From assembly GCF_025995175.1 (NCBI RefSeq), contig NZ_BAPV01000061.1, forward strand, positions 124,001-188,000: a stretch of DNA of 64,000 bases, given 5' to 3'. This document shows positions 34,478 to 43,520 of this stretch, in pieces. The position numbers were made by a program, and so were the translations under genes. This DNA is from Asaia krungthepensis NRIC 0535. GTDB taxonomy: Bacteria; Pseudomonadota; Alphaproteobacteria; Acetobacterales; Acetobacteraceae. Below the pieces are notes generated by a model. It had not been told where the DNA came from. It saw only the letters and a list, made by a program, of their open reading frames with translations, and made no database searches. Within the stretch, counting starts at the first letter, position 1. Each line of letters starts with the position of its first letter.

Positions 34478-34530
34478 ATGGGGCACTGCCCCATTCCCTG
34501 CCAAAGGGCCGTCGCCCTTTGGAAACCCTC
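34478..34530. repeat. Composite intergenic palindrome, with AAAGGGC copy 2
   Basis: GGGGC-ACT-GCCCC lies at about 34480-34492, followed at 34503-34520 by AAAGGGC-CGTC-GCCCTTT and then GGAAACCC. The second part matches 28347-28371. I recall such composite elements between genes of acetic acid bacteria; the copy number here is two in the window. Confidence 0.7.
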
Positions 34531-34539
34531 ACCGAAATC

Positions 34540-35001
34540 TCAGGATTTGAGGAGAAAGGAGACGACCTGCTCCAGAAGGGCCTGCTCGGCCTCTCCGAAC
34601 CTGGCGGGTTCGGGGCTGTCGATATCCAGCACACCCAGCAAAATGTCGTCCTTGACCAGAGGCAGGACGATTTCCGACGCCGACGCCGCATCGCAGGCAA
34701 TATGCCCGGGGAAGCTATGGACGTCATCGATCCGCTGGATACGCTTCTCGGCTGCAGCCGTACCGCACACCCCACGCCCCAATGAAATGCGCGTGCAGGC
34801 CACACGCCCCTGAAACGGGCCGAGCACGAGTTCACCCTCTCTCATAAGGTAGAACCCTGCCCAATTGATACGCGGTAGAGCCTCGAAAAGAACGGCCGCG
34901 ACATTGGCCATGTTGGCAATGAGATCGCTCTCTGCGGCCACGAGCCCCTCGACTGAGGAAAGAATATCGGCCTGGGTCAGTTTCAGGTCAGGGGCGCTCA
35001 T
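34540..35001 (-). CDS. msrC: Free methionine-(R)-sulfoxide reductase, GAF type
   Basis: A 153-residue GAF-domain enzyme reducing free Met-R-sulfoxide with thioredoxin. The sequence NWAGFYLM, GPFQGRVACTRISLGRGVCGTAA and DVHSFPGHIACDAASASEIVLPL includes the three conserved cysteines (in VACTR, GVCGT and IACDA) needed for catalysis and resolution. Length matches E. coli MsrC. It repairs oxidation damage in the cytosol. It stands alone, downstream of the intergenic palindromes and next to the sulfur locus. Confidence 0.94.
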   Translation of the reverse strand: MSAPDLKLTQADILSSVEGLVAAESDLIANMANVAAVLFEALPRINWAGFYLMREGELVLGPFQGRVACTRISLGRGVCGTAAAEKRIQRIDDVHSFPGHIACDAASASEIVLPLVKDDILLGVLDIDSPEPARFGEAEQALLEQVVSFLLKS

Positions 35002-35083
35002 TGCACGGTCACTTTCTGGTCTTGAGATTCACGGGGCCTCTAGGGGCGGGGGCTCCCAGATCCGGCACCGTGACCGCAACCTG

Positions 35084-35899
35084 TCATACCGTCTTGAAGA
35101 CGATATACCCCGCGACGATAAAGATAAGGGCTGCAAAGACCAGCTTCAATGTTGCGCCCGATCCCTGCCCCATCGCGCGCGCCAGCCTCGTGCCGATCAC
35201 GCACCCGGCGACACCGCCAAGAATGAACCATAATGCCAGTGACCAGTCGACCAGACCCGAGAGGGCATAGCTTGCCGCTGTCGTGACCCCGAACGCCGCG
35301 ACGGCAACAAGAGACGTCCCGACCGCATTCAGCACCGGCATATGGGTGGCCGCCATCAGGGCGGGCACGATCAGAAATCCGCCCCCGATGCCGAAGAACC
35401 CGGACAGCCCGCCTGTGCACAGGCCGAACAGCCCGACCTTCCAGACATTGTCCCGGTTGCAGGCCGCCCCGGGTATGCCCTGATCATGGCGTCCACGGAT
35501 CATGGCAATACCCACAAGAACCATCAGAGCCGCAAAGAGAAGCAAGAGGCGCTGACCATCCATCGCCTTGCCCAGATGCGCGCCCAACGCCGCGCCGATC
35601 ATCCCGGCGGGCGCAAAAAAACCGGCGCACCGCCATTTGACAGTGTGTTCTCGCGCATGGGTCACGAGCCCCGCCAATGCATTGATGGCAACGGCGAAGG
35701 CACTCGTGCCGATGGCGACATGGGGGTTGCGTACCCCCACCAGATAGATGAGCAACGGAACCGCCAGAATCGACCCGCCGCCGCCGATAAGCCCCAGAAC
35801 AAGCCCGACCAGACTGCCTGAGGCCAGAGCGGGCACAATCTGGGCCGACAGGATGCCGCCTGACAGAACCAGGTCAGGCGTGAGAGAGGACGCAACCAT
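35084..35899 (-). CDS. TauE/SafE-family sulfite/sulfonate exporter
   Basis: A 271-residue integral membrane protein with about eight helices. Two repeats of the family are visible: GLVLGLIGGGGSILAVPLLIYLVGV (with the G-GGGG turn) and GGLSGFFGIGGGFLIVPAL. Such carriers export sulfite, thiosulfate or sulfonates. It lies 9 nt after the sulfide:quinone reductase fusion on the same strand, so removal of a sulfur oxidation product from the cell is the likely role. Confidence 0.9.
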   Translation of the reverse strand: MVASSLTPDLVLSGGILSAQIVPALASGSLVGLVLGLIGGGGSILAVPLLIYLVGVRNPHVAIGTSAFAVAINALAGLVTHAREHTVKWRCAGFFAPAGMIGAALGAHLGKAMDGQRLLLLFAALMVLVGIAMIRGRHDQGIPGAACNRDNVWKVGLFGLCTGGLSGFFGIGGGFLIVPALMAATHMPVLNAVGTSLVAVAAFGVTTAASYALSGLVDWSLALWFILGGVAGCVIGTRLARAMGQGSGATLKLVFAALIFIVAGYIVFKTV

Positions 35900-35908
35900 G
35901 AGAGAGGC

Positions 35909-37510
35909 TCAGCCCTCGCTCTTCTTTCCCGGGCGCACGAGGAACTCACGCCCCTTGAGCATGAACTCCCAATACAGGAGGGGCATAATTTTTTCCTTGA
36001 GGAACCAGGCCAGACGGGTTGGTTTCTTGCCGTCCAGAATCCAGCTCGGCAGGGTCGGAAGCAGCTTGCCGCCATAGCCGAATTCGGCCAGCACGATCCT
36101 GCCACGCTCGACCGTCAGTGGGCAGCCGCCATAACCGTCATAAGCTGCCTCGAGCTTGCGCCCCGAAAGCTGCGCAATCAGATTTTCAACCACCACTGGG
36201 GCCTGCTTGCGCGCGGCTGCTGCCGTTTTGGCATTGCTCGTCCCGGCCACGTCGCCCACGGCGAAGACATTCGCAAATTGCATATGCTGCATCGTATCGG
36301 GATGCACCGACACGAAGCCGTCCTGACCAGCAAGAGGTGACGTGCGAATGACATCCGGCGCCGTCTGGGGTGGCACCACATGCAGCATATCAAAAGCACG
36401 CTCGACGCGCTCCGTGCCGGTTTCGGTCACACGCTCGAACGTTGCGATTTTCTTCTCGCCATCCACTGCCACGAGGCGGGATTTGAGATGCAGATCGATA
36501 CTGTAGCCCTTGATGTAGTCCATGAGTGCCGGCACGAAATCCGCGACGCCGAAAAGACTGGGTGTCGCCGTATCAAAACCCACCTGGACACGACCCAGTA
36601 CACCGCGTCGACGCCAGGCATCGCAGGAGAGATACATCGCCTTCTGCGGTGCGCCGGCGCATTTGATGGGCATGGGCGGCTGGGTAAAGAGGGCGGTCCC
36701 CTCTTCCAGCTTGTTCACCAGCTCCCAGGTATAGGGAGCCAGATCATAGCGGTAATTCGAGGTGACGCCGTTCTTGCCCAGCGTCTCGGTCAGACCCGGA
36801 ATGGCCGCCCAGTCGAGCTTGAGGCCTGTTGCGACCACCAGTGCCTCGTAATGCACCACGCTGCCGTCGCCCAATTCGACCTGATTCTGATCCGGCTGAA
36901 AGCCCGTGACTGCCTGACGGATCCAGTTGGCGCGCGCAGGAATAAGCCCGACTTCCGAACGCTTCGTCTGAGCCGCCTGAAACACGCCGCCCCCCACCAG
37001 GGTCCAGCCAGGCTGATAATAATGCTCGGTCGAAGGCTCGATGACGGCCACCAGCAATTCCGGCCTGCGTCGCAACAGACTGGCCGCGCAGGCCAGACCA
37101 CCCGCGCCGCCGCCCACCACCACCACATCGTAGCGCTGGGATTTCGGCGCGGTCTCTTCCGGCTGGGTGGAGGCCAGCTCGAACAGATCCGACGCGCGAC
37201 GGCCCGAGCGGCAATAAGCCAGAACCTTGCCCGTATGATCCGGCCCGATCATTTCCGACAGGGTGCGGCGCATGACCGACACGCTATGGGCGTCGGGTGT
37301 CGCGCCCATACGCACCGGAATATAGGCAAAGGCGAGCCCGCATTTCTCGGCGGCCACACCCAGATCGGCCACGCCGGGCTGATCCTTTTCCTCGCCATCC
37401 GGGCGGGTCGAGATGATACCGGTGAAGCCCTGCTCCTTGAGCGCGGGCAGGTCTTCCGCCCGGATCTGGGGCGAGACGGCGAAATGGGCCGTCAGGAAGC
37501 GAAGGGACAT
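35909..37510 (-). CDS. Fused DSP-like phosphatase/sulfurtransferase and sulfide:quinone oxidoreductase
   Basis: A 533-residue two-domain protein. Residues 1-~115 are a TIGR01244-type domain of dual-specificity-phosphatase fold with active-site AYCRSGRRAS (Cys and Arg of the CX5R loop). Residues ~125-533 are an FAD oxidoreductase: VVVVGGGAGGLACAASL, YYQPGWTLVGGG, a CAGAPQKAMYLSC cysteine pair and NVFAVGDVAGTSNAKTAAA, as in type II sulfide:quinone oxidoreductases. The C-terminal helix EKIMPLLYWEFMLKG suits membrane attachment. It oxidises sulfide to persulfide or polysulfide, feeding quinones. AAAGG 8 nt upstream supports the start. Downstream of persulfide dioxygenase. Confidence 0.92.
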   Translation of the reverse strand: MSLRFLTAHFAVSPQIRAEDLPALKEQGFTGIISTRPDGEEKDQPGVADLGVAAEKCGLAFAYIPVRMGATPDAHSVSVMRRTLSEMIGPDHTGKVLAYCRSGRRASDLFELASTQPEETAPKSQRYDVVVVGGGAGGLACAASLLRRRPELLVAVIEPSTEHYYQPGWTLVGGGVFQAAQTKRSEVGLIPARANWIRQAVTGFQPDQNQVELGDGSVVHYEALVVATGLKLDWAAIPGLTETLGKNGVTSNYRYDLAPYTWELVNKLEEGTALFTQPPMPIKCAGAPQKAMYLSCDAWRRRGVLGRVQVGFDTATPSLFGVADFVPALMDYIKGYSIDLHLKSRLVAVDGEKKIATFERVTETGTERVERAFDMLHVVPPQTAPDVIRTSPLAGQDGFVSVHPDTMQHMQFANVFAVGDVAGTSNAKTAAAARKQAPVVVENLIAQLSGRKLEAAYDGYGGCPLTVERGRIVLAEFGYGGKLLPTLPSWILDGKKPTRLAWFLKEKIMPLLYWEFMLKGREFLVRPGKKSEG

Positions 37511-37624
37511 GAGCGTACCTTTCTGTCGTCAGACTATCATCGAACCGGCGCACGGCTCTCGACCGCTTGCTGGCTGGTTTCGCGCCGGAGGCATTATGAG
37601 CCCACTGGTCGCGGTCCCTGGAGG

Positions 37625-38551
37625 TCAGAGCGTGTCGAGGGGTATCTTGATATAGCGCGTGCCGTTTTCCTCGGGTTCCGGCAGACGCCCGCCACGCATA
37701 TTGATCTGGACTGACGGCATGATGAGGTTGGGCAGTGACAATGTCGCATCACGTTTCGTGCGCATGCTCACAAACTCATCCTCACTGACACCGTCATGCA
37801 CATGGAGGTTGCGATCACGCTGGGCGCCGATTGTCGTCTCCCACGCATAATGATCGCGCCCCGGCGCCTTGTAGTCATGACACAGGAAAAGCCGCGTCTC
37901 GCGTGGCAGAGAGAGGAGGCGGCGTATGGACTGGTAGAGCTGTCGTGCATCTCCACCCGGGAAATCGGCCCGCGCCGTCCCGAAATCGGGCATGAACAGC
38001 GTATCGCCGATGAAAGCGGCATCCCCGATGACAAAAGCCATATCGGCCGGGGTGTGTCCCGGGACATGCAGGGCGATGGCCTTGATCGTGCCGATGTGAA
38101 AGACATCGCCATCCTTGAACAGATGATCGAACTGGGACCCGTCGCGCGCAAAGCGCGTCCCTGCGTTGAAGATCTTGCCGAAGACCTCCTGCACATGGGT
38201 AATCTCGGCCCCTATGGCGAGCTTGCCGCCCAGATGCTCCTGCAACCACGGCGCTGCGGAGAGATGATCCGCATGGGCATGGGTTTCGAGCTGCCACACG
38301 ACGGTAAGATTTTCGCTTTTTATGTAATCGAGAATAGCCTGAGCACTGGTCGCATTGGTTCGGCCTGAGGCAGGATCGTAATCCAGAACGCTGTCGATGA
38401 TCGCTGCCTCACGCGTGGCAGGATCATGCACCACATGCGATGCCGTAAACGTCGTCTCGTCAAAGAAACTGCGTATGACAGGCAGGGGTGCCCGATCGGC
38501 TCGCGTGGCATCGATCAGGGCTGTGGCTTTCGCAAGAGGAGAGTCGACCAT
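37625..38551 (-). CDS. Persulfide dioxygenase-like MBL-fold hydrolase (ETHE1/Blh type)
   Basis: A 308-residue metallo-beta-lactamase-fold enzyme. TWQLETHAHADHLSAAPWL-like WQLETHAHADHL holds the metal His/Asp motif; VPGHTPADMAF, GDAAFIGDTLFMPDFGTARADFPGGDA and LFLCHDYKAPG match persulfide dioxygenases, which oxidise glutathione persulfide to sulfite. The ATG at 38551 has GGGAG 9 nt upstream and is preferred over 38599. It heads the pdo-sqr-tauE transcript, divergent from the peroxiredoxin-regulator pair. Confidence 0.92.
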   Translation of the reverse strand: MVDSPLAKATALIDATRADRAPLPVIRSFFDETTFTASHVVHDPATREAAIIDSVLDYDPASGRTNATSAQAILDYIKSENLTVVWQLETHAHADHLSAAPWLQEHLGGKLAIGAEITHVQEVFGKIFNAGTRFARDGSQFDHLFKDGDVFHIGTIKAIALHVPGHTPADMAFVIGDAAFIGDTLFMPDFGTARADFPGGDARQLYQSIRRLLSLPRETRLFLCHDYKAPGRDHYAWETTIGAQRDRNLHVHDGVSEDEFVSMRTKRDATLSLPNLIMPSVQINMRGGRLPEPEENGTRYIKIPLDTL

Positions 38552-38659
38552 AATGCTCACTCCCGAACTTTCATATTTCTCGAATGTGTTATTTCTCATT
38601 CTGTGTAATTGTGATAAAGCCCCACGTCAAGAATGACGCACTATCCTGGAAGATCGTTC
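38552..38659. promoter_or_regulatory. Divergent control region of the sulfide locus
   Basis: About 108 AT-rich bases between divergent persulfide dioxygenase and peroxiredoxin genes. GAATG (38582-38586) and CATTC (38597-38601) form an inverted repeat with a 10-nt spacer, placed well for the ArsR-family regulator encoded at 39295. This is a candidate operator only. Confidence 0.4.
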
Positions 38660-39298
38660 ATGGATGATCCATCACAGACACCCCCGCTCCGTCTTGGCAT
38701 GACCGCACCCAACTTTCGGGCCAGAACGACCCGGGGTGAACTCATACTGAGCACGCTTCGTGGGCACTGGGTCGTCCTGTTCTCTCACCCCGCCGATTTC
38801 ACGCCGGTCTGCACCAGCGAGTTCATCGCATTCGCGAAGGCGCAGCCCCGGTTCGATGCGCTGGATTGCCGACTGATCGGTCTTTCCGTGGACAGCCTGC
38901 CCTCTCATTTCGGCTGGATCGAGGCGATAAGGCGTGATCTGGGGGTGGAAATCGGTTTTCCGATCATCGAAGACCCGTCCATGGCTATTGCACGCGCCTA
39001 CGGCATGCTTGACGCAAACGCGCAGGACAGCAGCACCGTGCGCTCGACATTCATCATCGCCCCCGATGGCACGATCCAGTCGATCCTGACCTATCCTCTC
39101 AGCGTCGGTCGATCCGTTGCGGAAATCCTGCGCACCGTACAGGCGCTGCAACGCGCCATGAAAGGCGATGCCCTCACACCTGAGGGCTGGGACGCAGGAG
39201 AAAGATTGTTCCGGCCACCCCCGCAGACGCTCGAGGGCATGAAATCCGATGACGGACATGTCTGGTATCACGATCTGGAAGAGGATTTCATCTCGTGA
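38660..39298 (+). CDS. 1-Cys peroxiredoxin (Prx6/AhpC-TSA type)
   Basis: A 212-residue peroxiredoxin. HPADFTPVCTSEFIAFA holds the peroxidatic Cys (PVCT), and the arginine in STFIIAPDGTIQSILTYPLSVGR-type segment STVRSTFII completes the site; the long C-terminal domain (PPQTLEGMKSD) marks the Prx6 subgroup. It would reduce peroxides, or persulfide/sulfane-sulfur species, in the cytosol. GGAAG 8 nt upstream fixes the ATG at 38660. The stop overlaps the ArsR regulator gene, so they are co-expressed. Confidence 0.92.
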   Translation: MDDPSQTPPLRLGMTAPNFRARTTRGELILSTLRGHWVVLFSHPADFTPVCTSEFIAFAKAQPRFDALDCRLIGLSVDSLPSHFGWIEAIRRDLGVEIGFPIIEDPSMAIARAYGMLDANAQDSSTVRSTFIIAPDGTIQSILTYPLSVGRSVAEILRTVQALQRAMKGDALTPEGWDAGERLFRPPPQTLEGMKSDDGHVWYHDLEEDFIS

Positions 39299-39666
39299 GC
39301 GGGTCCGATCGTGCTTCACAGGATGCGCTGATCGAGAGGCTGCGCCTTTACGGTCAGTCACAGCGCCTGGCTATCCTGACATTGCTCGTTCAGGGACCAT
39401 GCAGTGTTTCGGCCATCGAGCGCGTGACCGGTATCGGGCAACCGGCCCTGTCCCAGCAACTGGGTGAGTTGCGACGGGCAGGCCTCATTGCCTCCACGCG
39501 TGTGGCGCGCGAAGTCAGCTACGATTTTGCGTCGGGATCGGAACGGGCACGAGCGATCATCATCCTGACCCTGCTGGATCCGGCCCTCCCGCAGAATGCA
39601 AATCCGTCAGCCATTCGCTTCCCGGCACGTGGGGGCGCGCATTTCGCGTCGATTCTACCTGACTGA
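39295..39666 (+). CDS. ArsR-family regulator of the sulfide locus (BigR/SqrR-like)
   Basis: A 123-residue winged-helix protein from a GTG overlapping the peroxiredoxin stop (GTGA). RLAILTLLVQGPCSVSAIERVTGIGQPALSQQLGELRRAGLI is the ArsR DNA-binding region. By context it resembles BigR/SqrR, which sense persulfide through two cysteines. Here only one cysteine is present (Cys36), so a two-cysteine switch within one chain is not possible. The C-terminal 30 residues are longer than usual. Confidence 0.85.
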   Translation: MSGSDRASQDALIERLRLYGQSQRLAILTLLVQGPCSVSAIERVTGIGQPALSQQLGELRRAGLIASTRVAREVSYDFASGSERARAIIILTLLDPALPQNANPSAIRFPARGGAHFASILPD

Positions 39667-39883
39667 AAGCAAGGCATTCGGGAATTCCCGGCCTTCATAT
39701 CCCCCCAGTCGAGCGGTCACCGTATCTTCGATGGCGCTGAAACAGCTCTGGGTGCAGGCGACTGACCGCATTGGTTCATAACGACATTGCATCGAGTTAA
39801 TCTGGACCGGCGCGCTTCCCCCTGCCCGTTGACCCTTTCCCGTGCCATGGTCCCGTCCCTGCCATCCCTGTGAACCGGATCCC

Positions 39884-40681
39884 ATGACAAATCAGCCTGC
39901 CATGCGCACCCGCTCAATCTGGGCGATCATGCTCACCAGTCTTGTAGCCAGTTGCACGACAGCACCGTCGGCATCGCTCGTCTCCTCGGCCCTCCCTGAT
40001 GAGCGGCTTTCTCTGGCCGCACCGCCTGCAACACCCGCATCACAGGCTAATGACGACCGGATTTTCGCCGCAACGCGCGCGCTCAAGGACACGCCGCGAT
40101 GGAAATTGGCACAAAGCGACGCCGATCTTCGTCCGGCTCCCCTGCTCCGCGGTTTTTCCTGTGCTGCAGGCTTCATGATCGCACTCGACAAGGCTCCGCA
40201 CCTCGAGCAGATCCTGACTCTCATGGCCAATGCGGAAACAGGCCGCACCTCTGAAGAGAAACACTACTGGAAGCGCCTCCGCCCCTTCATCGGCAATGAC
40301 CAGCCGATCTGCGTCTCCCGCGAGAGCAACCTGCGCAAAAGCCCTTCCTACCCCTCGGGTCATACAATTGCCGGGTACTCCACGGCGCTCGTGCTGTCGG
40401 CCCTGTTGCCTGAACGCAGTGCAGAGCTTCTTCAGCGTGGGCGCGTCATCGGGGAAAGCCGCATCGTTTGTGGCGTTCACTGGGCCTCGGATGTCGCCGC
40501 TGGCTATCAGGCGGCAGGCGCTTTTGCCGTCGCCACGCTTGAAAACCCCACGATCCGTGCGCTCATGCCACAGGCGCGTGAGGAACTGCTTGCCCTGCAA
40601 GCGGCGGGCCTCCGCCCGGACGCAGAGCGTTGCGCCCTGGAAGCGGACGCTGCCGCTCACTCGCCTTTCTCGGAAGACTGA
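39884..40681 (+). CDS. phoN: Class A non-specific acid phosphatase, lipoprotein-like
   Basis: A 265-residue PAP2-fold phosphatase. All three signature blocks of class A acid phosphatases are present: KHYWKRLRP (KX6RP), SYPSGHT (PSGH) and ESRIVCGVHWASD (SRX5HX3D). The start at 39884 yields a signal peptide ending LVASC, a lipobox with Cys24, so it is probably anchored on the periplasmic side. It releases phosphate from organic esters such as nucleotides. It stands alone, convergent with the Hint gene at 40780, with about 100 bases between. Confidence 0.93.
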   Translation: MTNQPAMRTRSIWAIMLTSLVASCTTAPSASLVSSALPDERLSLAAPPATPASQANDDRIFAATRALKDTPRWKLAQSDADLRPAPLLRGFSCAAGFMIALDKAPHLEQILTLMANAETGRTSEEKHYWKRLRPFIGNDQPICVSRESNLRKSPSYPSGHTIAGYSTALVLSALLPERSAELLQRGRVIGESRIVCGVHWASDVAAGYQAAGAFAVATLENPTIRALMPQAREELLALQAAGLRPDAERCALEADAAAHSPFSED

Positions 40682-40779
40682 GAAAAACTCCATTCGGGCG
40701 GGAGCCTGCCTCACCTGCCCGGTACGAAAACCTGGGGTAGAGAACAGAAAGGATTCCTGCCTGACCGTCCACGCAGCCA

Positions 40780-43137
40780 TCAGGCTGCTAGATCAGGCAC
40801 CTTAGTTTCATCCAGGCGATAAGGTCCACCCCCGAGAATCTCGATACTCAGGGTCATGTCTCCGGCGCTCGAGAAACCAGCCAGAGAGATGAATGCCTGC
40901 CCCTTGGTCCATCGACAGTGACCTGCCTCAAGAGCATCCCACCCCTCGATGAGCGGTTGGCTGAGATGAGGGTTGGTCAGCATTTCGCCCTGTGTCCCGG
41001 AACACCGCATCTGGCCGATCAGAACGCCGAGAGCGCGCCGATCATCCACAAACGCCCCAATCCCGTCACAGGCACGGACGGTACGCGAACAAAGCCAGAC
41101 ATGGGGTATTCCAGCCGGTATGCTGAATGTCGCGCCCTCTGGCGACTGGGACAGAATGGGACAGCGACGTCCGGCGTGATCATACAGAACGAGTGCAGGA
41201 TCGCTTGTGACGCCCCCTGAGTTTTCGCAGGATCCAAGACCCAACGCAGAAGCACGTTGCGCAAGAGCCTGAAAAAGCGGTTCGACAAAGCCTCGCGCTG
41301 TGTCCAGGGGGGCGGCAGCATCCGTCGTCCAGCTACGCGCCGCATGTACCTCGCCGCTGATACGACCATTTCGCAGGCGTGACGACCTTTCACTCGTGTC
41401 CAGATAAGACTCTGTTTCTACCCCGTTGGCAAAGATGATTGCATGATTGGCCAGCTCGACGTGATGATAGTCATAGGTCCTGAAACTGCGATCATACGCG
41501 ACACTCGTTCCATTCACGAGCATACGCACGGGCACGAAGCGTCCCTCGAAGAGGAAACAGTGCTCACTCGTCACGAGAAGGTCGCGAGAGGGCAGATTCT
41601 CATCGAAGGCATTCGAACGGATACGGACAGGATACCCTGCCAGATCGTCCGGTAGACCCAGCCGAACATGTGCAGTGCGCCGGATAACGCGAACGACCTC
41701 ACGCACCACCCGCTCACCGTGCTCGATGCAAACAAGGCGATCTCCTCCCGCAAGGGTCTCGACACGGACCTCTCCATCGTCAGTCAGCATGAGCGTTCCG
41801 GCCAGAAAGCAGGCCTCGATCTTGTCAATGTACAAGGTCTCAGCGAGCACTTCTATTCTCATTCGGGCATTGGCCTGCTGGGATGGATCGGTGAGGGTGG
41901 CACCGCTCATGACATTGAAGTCGGTCCCTCGCCCGATATTGGGGCGGATACAGACCGCCCCGGTCATGACGCTGACTGTCCCGGGCACATTCCCGCAAAA
42001 GGAGTCGTCGGTCGAAGATGCCCCGGACCTCACCTCGACATCAGCTGCCATATAGATATTGCCGACCGAGACGGCACCATCATCCAGATAGACACCCCCG
42101 CCGTAGAAATTGTTTTCGGGATATTTCTGGATGTAGGAGCTGATCAATGTGCCTCCGCTTTTGACAAAGACATCCAGTCCACGCGCGACGATTCCCGAAA
42201 CAGTCGCCCCATTTGAAACGATCAATCGTGTCCAGCCGATACCGTTGAACGACGAAATCTCCCGGGTCGTCACAAAACCGCTCGTGAAATAGGTCAGCCC
42301 GTCGTCGTCGCGTGAAGCTGTCCACTGGCCAGTCGGCGCATCAGCCAGCTCATCGGTCAAATCTCGATCGAACCTCGCAACAGGATGGCCGAGCTCCGCA
42401 TCGGTGTAGAATCTGGCTCCTGCCATGATTGTCAAAGCCGAGACCATCGTCCCCGCAGCAATGCCGACATGCCCCCCCGAGGCACATTCCACTTTCGAAA
42501 TTGTGCACCCTGTCTCAACATAAACGAGACCGCCTGGCTCGATCGTGAGATTTTCCGCCGTCGATCCGCCTGAGAGGGCGATATCCCCACCGCTTTTGGC
42601 GGTCAGCCCATTTCCATAGGCACCCTCTTCAAGAGATATGCGCGCGGATCCAAATGAAAAACTGTCGTGGATTTCACCGCCATGCACGGACATCAGACCC
42701 TGCTGAATGCTGACATTGCTGATGTAAGAGTCATAGAGGGTGAGATATGTGCCAGATATCGCACAATCGACAAGGGACGACATCCAGGGGCTGTTCGGGT
42801 CTTCAGTACTTGCTGTCGGGCTATCGGCAGACACCCGAACCGCCCCCATGCTTTCTGGCAGGGCTGTACTCCCGGAAGGGATCGAGGCTGCCCCTGCAAT
42901 GCCGCCTGTTTCCGCCGGAGCGCTCTGGGTGTTCTGAGAACCGGCCCAATCCTCATCATTGGACTTGGTAAGTAATATCGACTGTTCCCCGCGAGCCTCC
43001 GCCGCTGTGCTGATCGACGGGATTATATTGGCATTTTCGGACGTATCGCCCCCTTGAGACAGTCCAGAGGCATCGCGCTCCAGATTGCCTCGTCCAGTAT
43101 CGACGGCGCAAGCGCCTGGCATAACAACTTCGCTCAT
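40780..43137 (-). CDS. AIDA-like beta-solenoid protein with Hint_2 domain, paralogue A
   Basis: A 785-residue protein. Residues 1-115 are low-complexity and Ser/Ala-rich. Residues ~118-440 are Gly/Ser/Val-rich AIDA-type repeats, with one copy of a module starting WTASRDDDGLTYF (272) and then LIVSNGATVSGI and SGGTLISS. The Hint_2 domain begins at Cys443 (EACFLAGTLML) and contains VTSEHCFLFEGRFVPVRMLV and HHVELANHAIIFANG. A conserved ~190-residue C-terminal region ends VPDLAA. No signal peptide is seen. Surface display with possible self-cleavage at the Hint cysteine is inference. ATG 43137 has AGGGA 8 nt upstream; a TTG at 43185 is an alternative. Paralogue of the next upstream gene. Confidence 0.85.
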   Translation of the reverse strand: MSEVVMPGACAVDTGRGNLERDASGLSQGGDTSENANIIPSISTAAEARGEQSILLTKSNDEDWAGSQNTQSAPAETGGIAGAASIPSGSTALPESMGAVRVSADSPTASTEDPNSPWMSSLVDCAISGTYLTLYDSYISNVSIQQGLMSVHGGEIHDSFSFGSARISLEEGAYGNGLTAKSGGDIALSGGSTAENLTIEPGGLVYVETGCTISKVECASGGHVGIAAGTMVSALTIMAGARFYTDAELGHPVARFDRDLTDELADAPTGQWTASRDDDGLTYFTSGFVTTREISSFNGIGWTRLIVSNGATVSGIVARGLDVFVKSGGTLISSYIQKYPENNFYGGGVYLDDGAVSVGNIYMAADVEVRSGASSTDDSFCGNVPGTVSVMTGAVCIRPNIGRGTDFNVMSGATLTDPSQQANARMRIEVLAETLYIDKIEACFLAGTLMLTDDGEVRVETLAGGDRLVCIEHGERVVREVVRVIRRTAHVRLGLPDDLAGYPVRIRSNAFDENLPSRDLLVTSEHCFLFEGRFVPVRMLVNGTSVAYDRSFRTYDYHHVELANHAIIFANGVETESYLDTSERSSRLRNGRISGEVHAARSWTTDAAAPLDTARGFVEPLFQALAQRASALGLGSCENSGGVTSDPALVLYDHAGRRCPILSQSPEGATFSIPAGIPHVWLCSRTVRACDGIGAFVDDRRALGVLIGQMRCSGTQGEMLTNPHLSQPLIEGWDALEAGHCRWTKGQAFISLAGFSSAGDMTLSIEILGGGPYRLDETKVPDLAA

Positions 43138-43520
43138 GACCACTGTCCCTATCTGTGCGAAACAGGCTGCGGCTTCCTCAGACAATACACCTGCCTCTGC
43201 CCGGCGGAGGCGAAATCATGGGCGAATTCTATTCTTGCAGATGCCACGAGATGAGTAGTTTATTAGGTGACATCAGTAATATCAATATAAATCCGAAATA
43301 GAGGATTTTCTATCAATACAGAATATGATGTAATCATGTTTTCATTCGTAAAACCGAGATATACTTTCCCCCCCATATCTCGAAACGCAAAAGAATCCGC
43401 AAGTCTCAGACACGCTGAGACTCCGGACCTCGAAATGCGGCTTAGGCTTGGTAAGGAACCATCGTAACAAGCCTTTCAGGTGATCGGGAACGCTGCCTCA
43501 AACGGGGATCATCGCGGCGA
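43138..43520. promoter_or_regulatory. Intergenic region between the two Hint genes
   Basis: About 380 bases, strongly AT-rich from 43255 to 43370, consistent with a promoter for paralogue A. AGTCTCAG-ACACG-CTGAGACT at 43402-43422 is a perfect 8-bp stem hairpin, possibly the terminator of paralogue B. No gene is supported. Confidence 0.45.
43402..43422. terminator. Hairpin downstream of Hint paralogue B
   Basis: Perfect 8-bp inverted repeat AGTCTCAG/CTGAGACT with a 5-nt loop, about 100 bases after the stop of the upstream Hint gene. No clear T-run. Confidence 0.4.
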
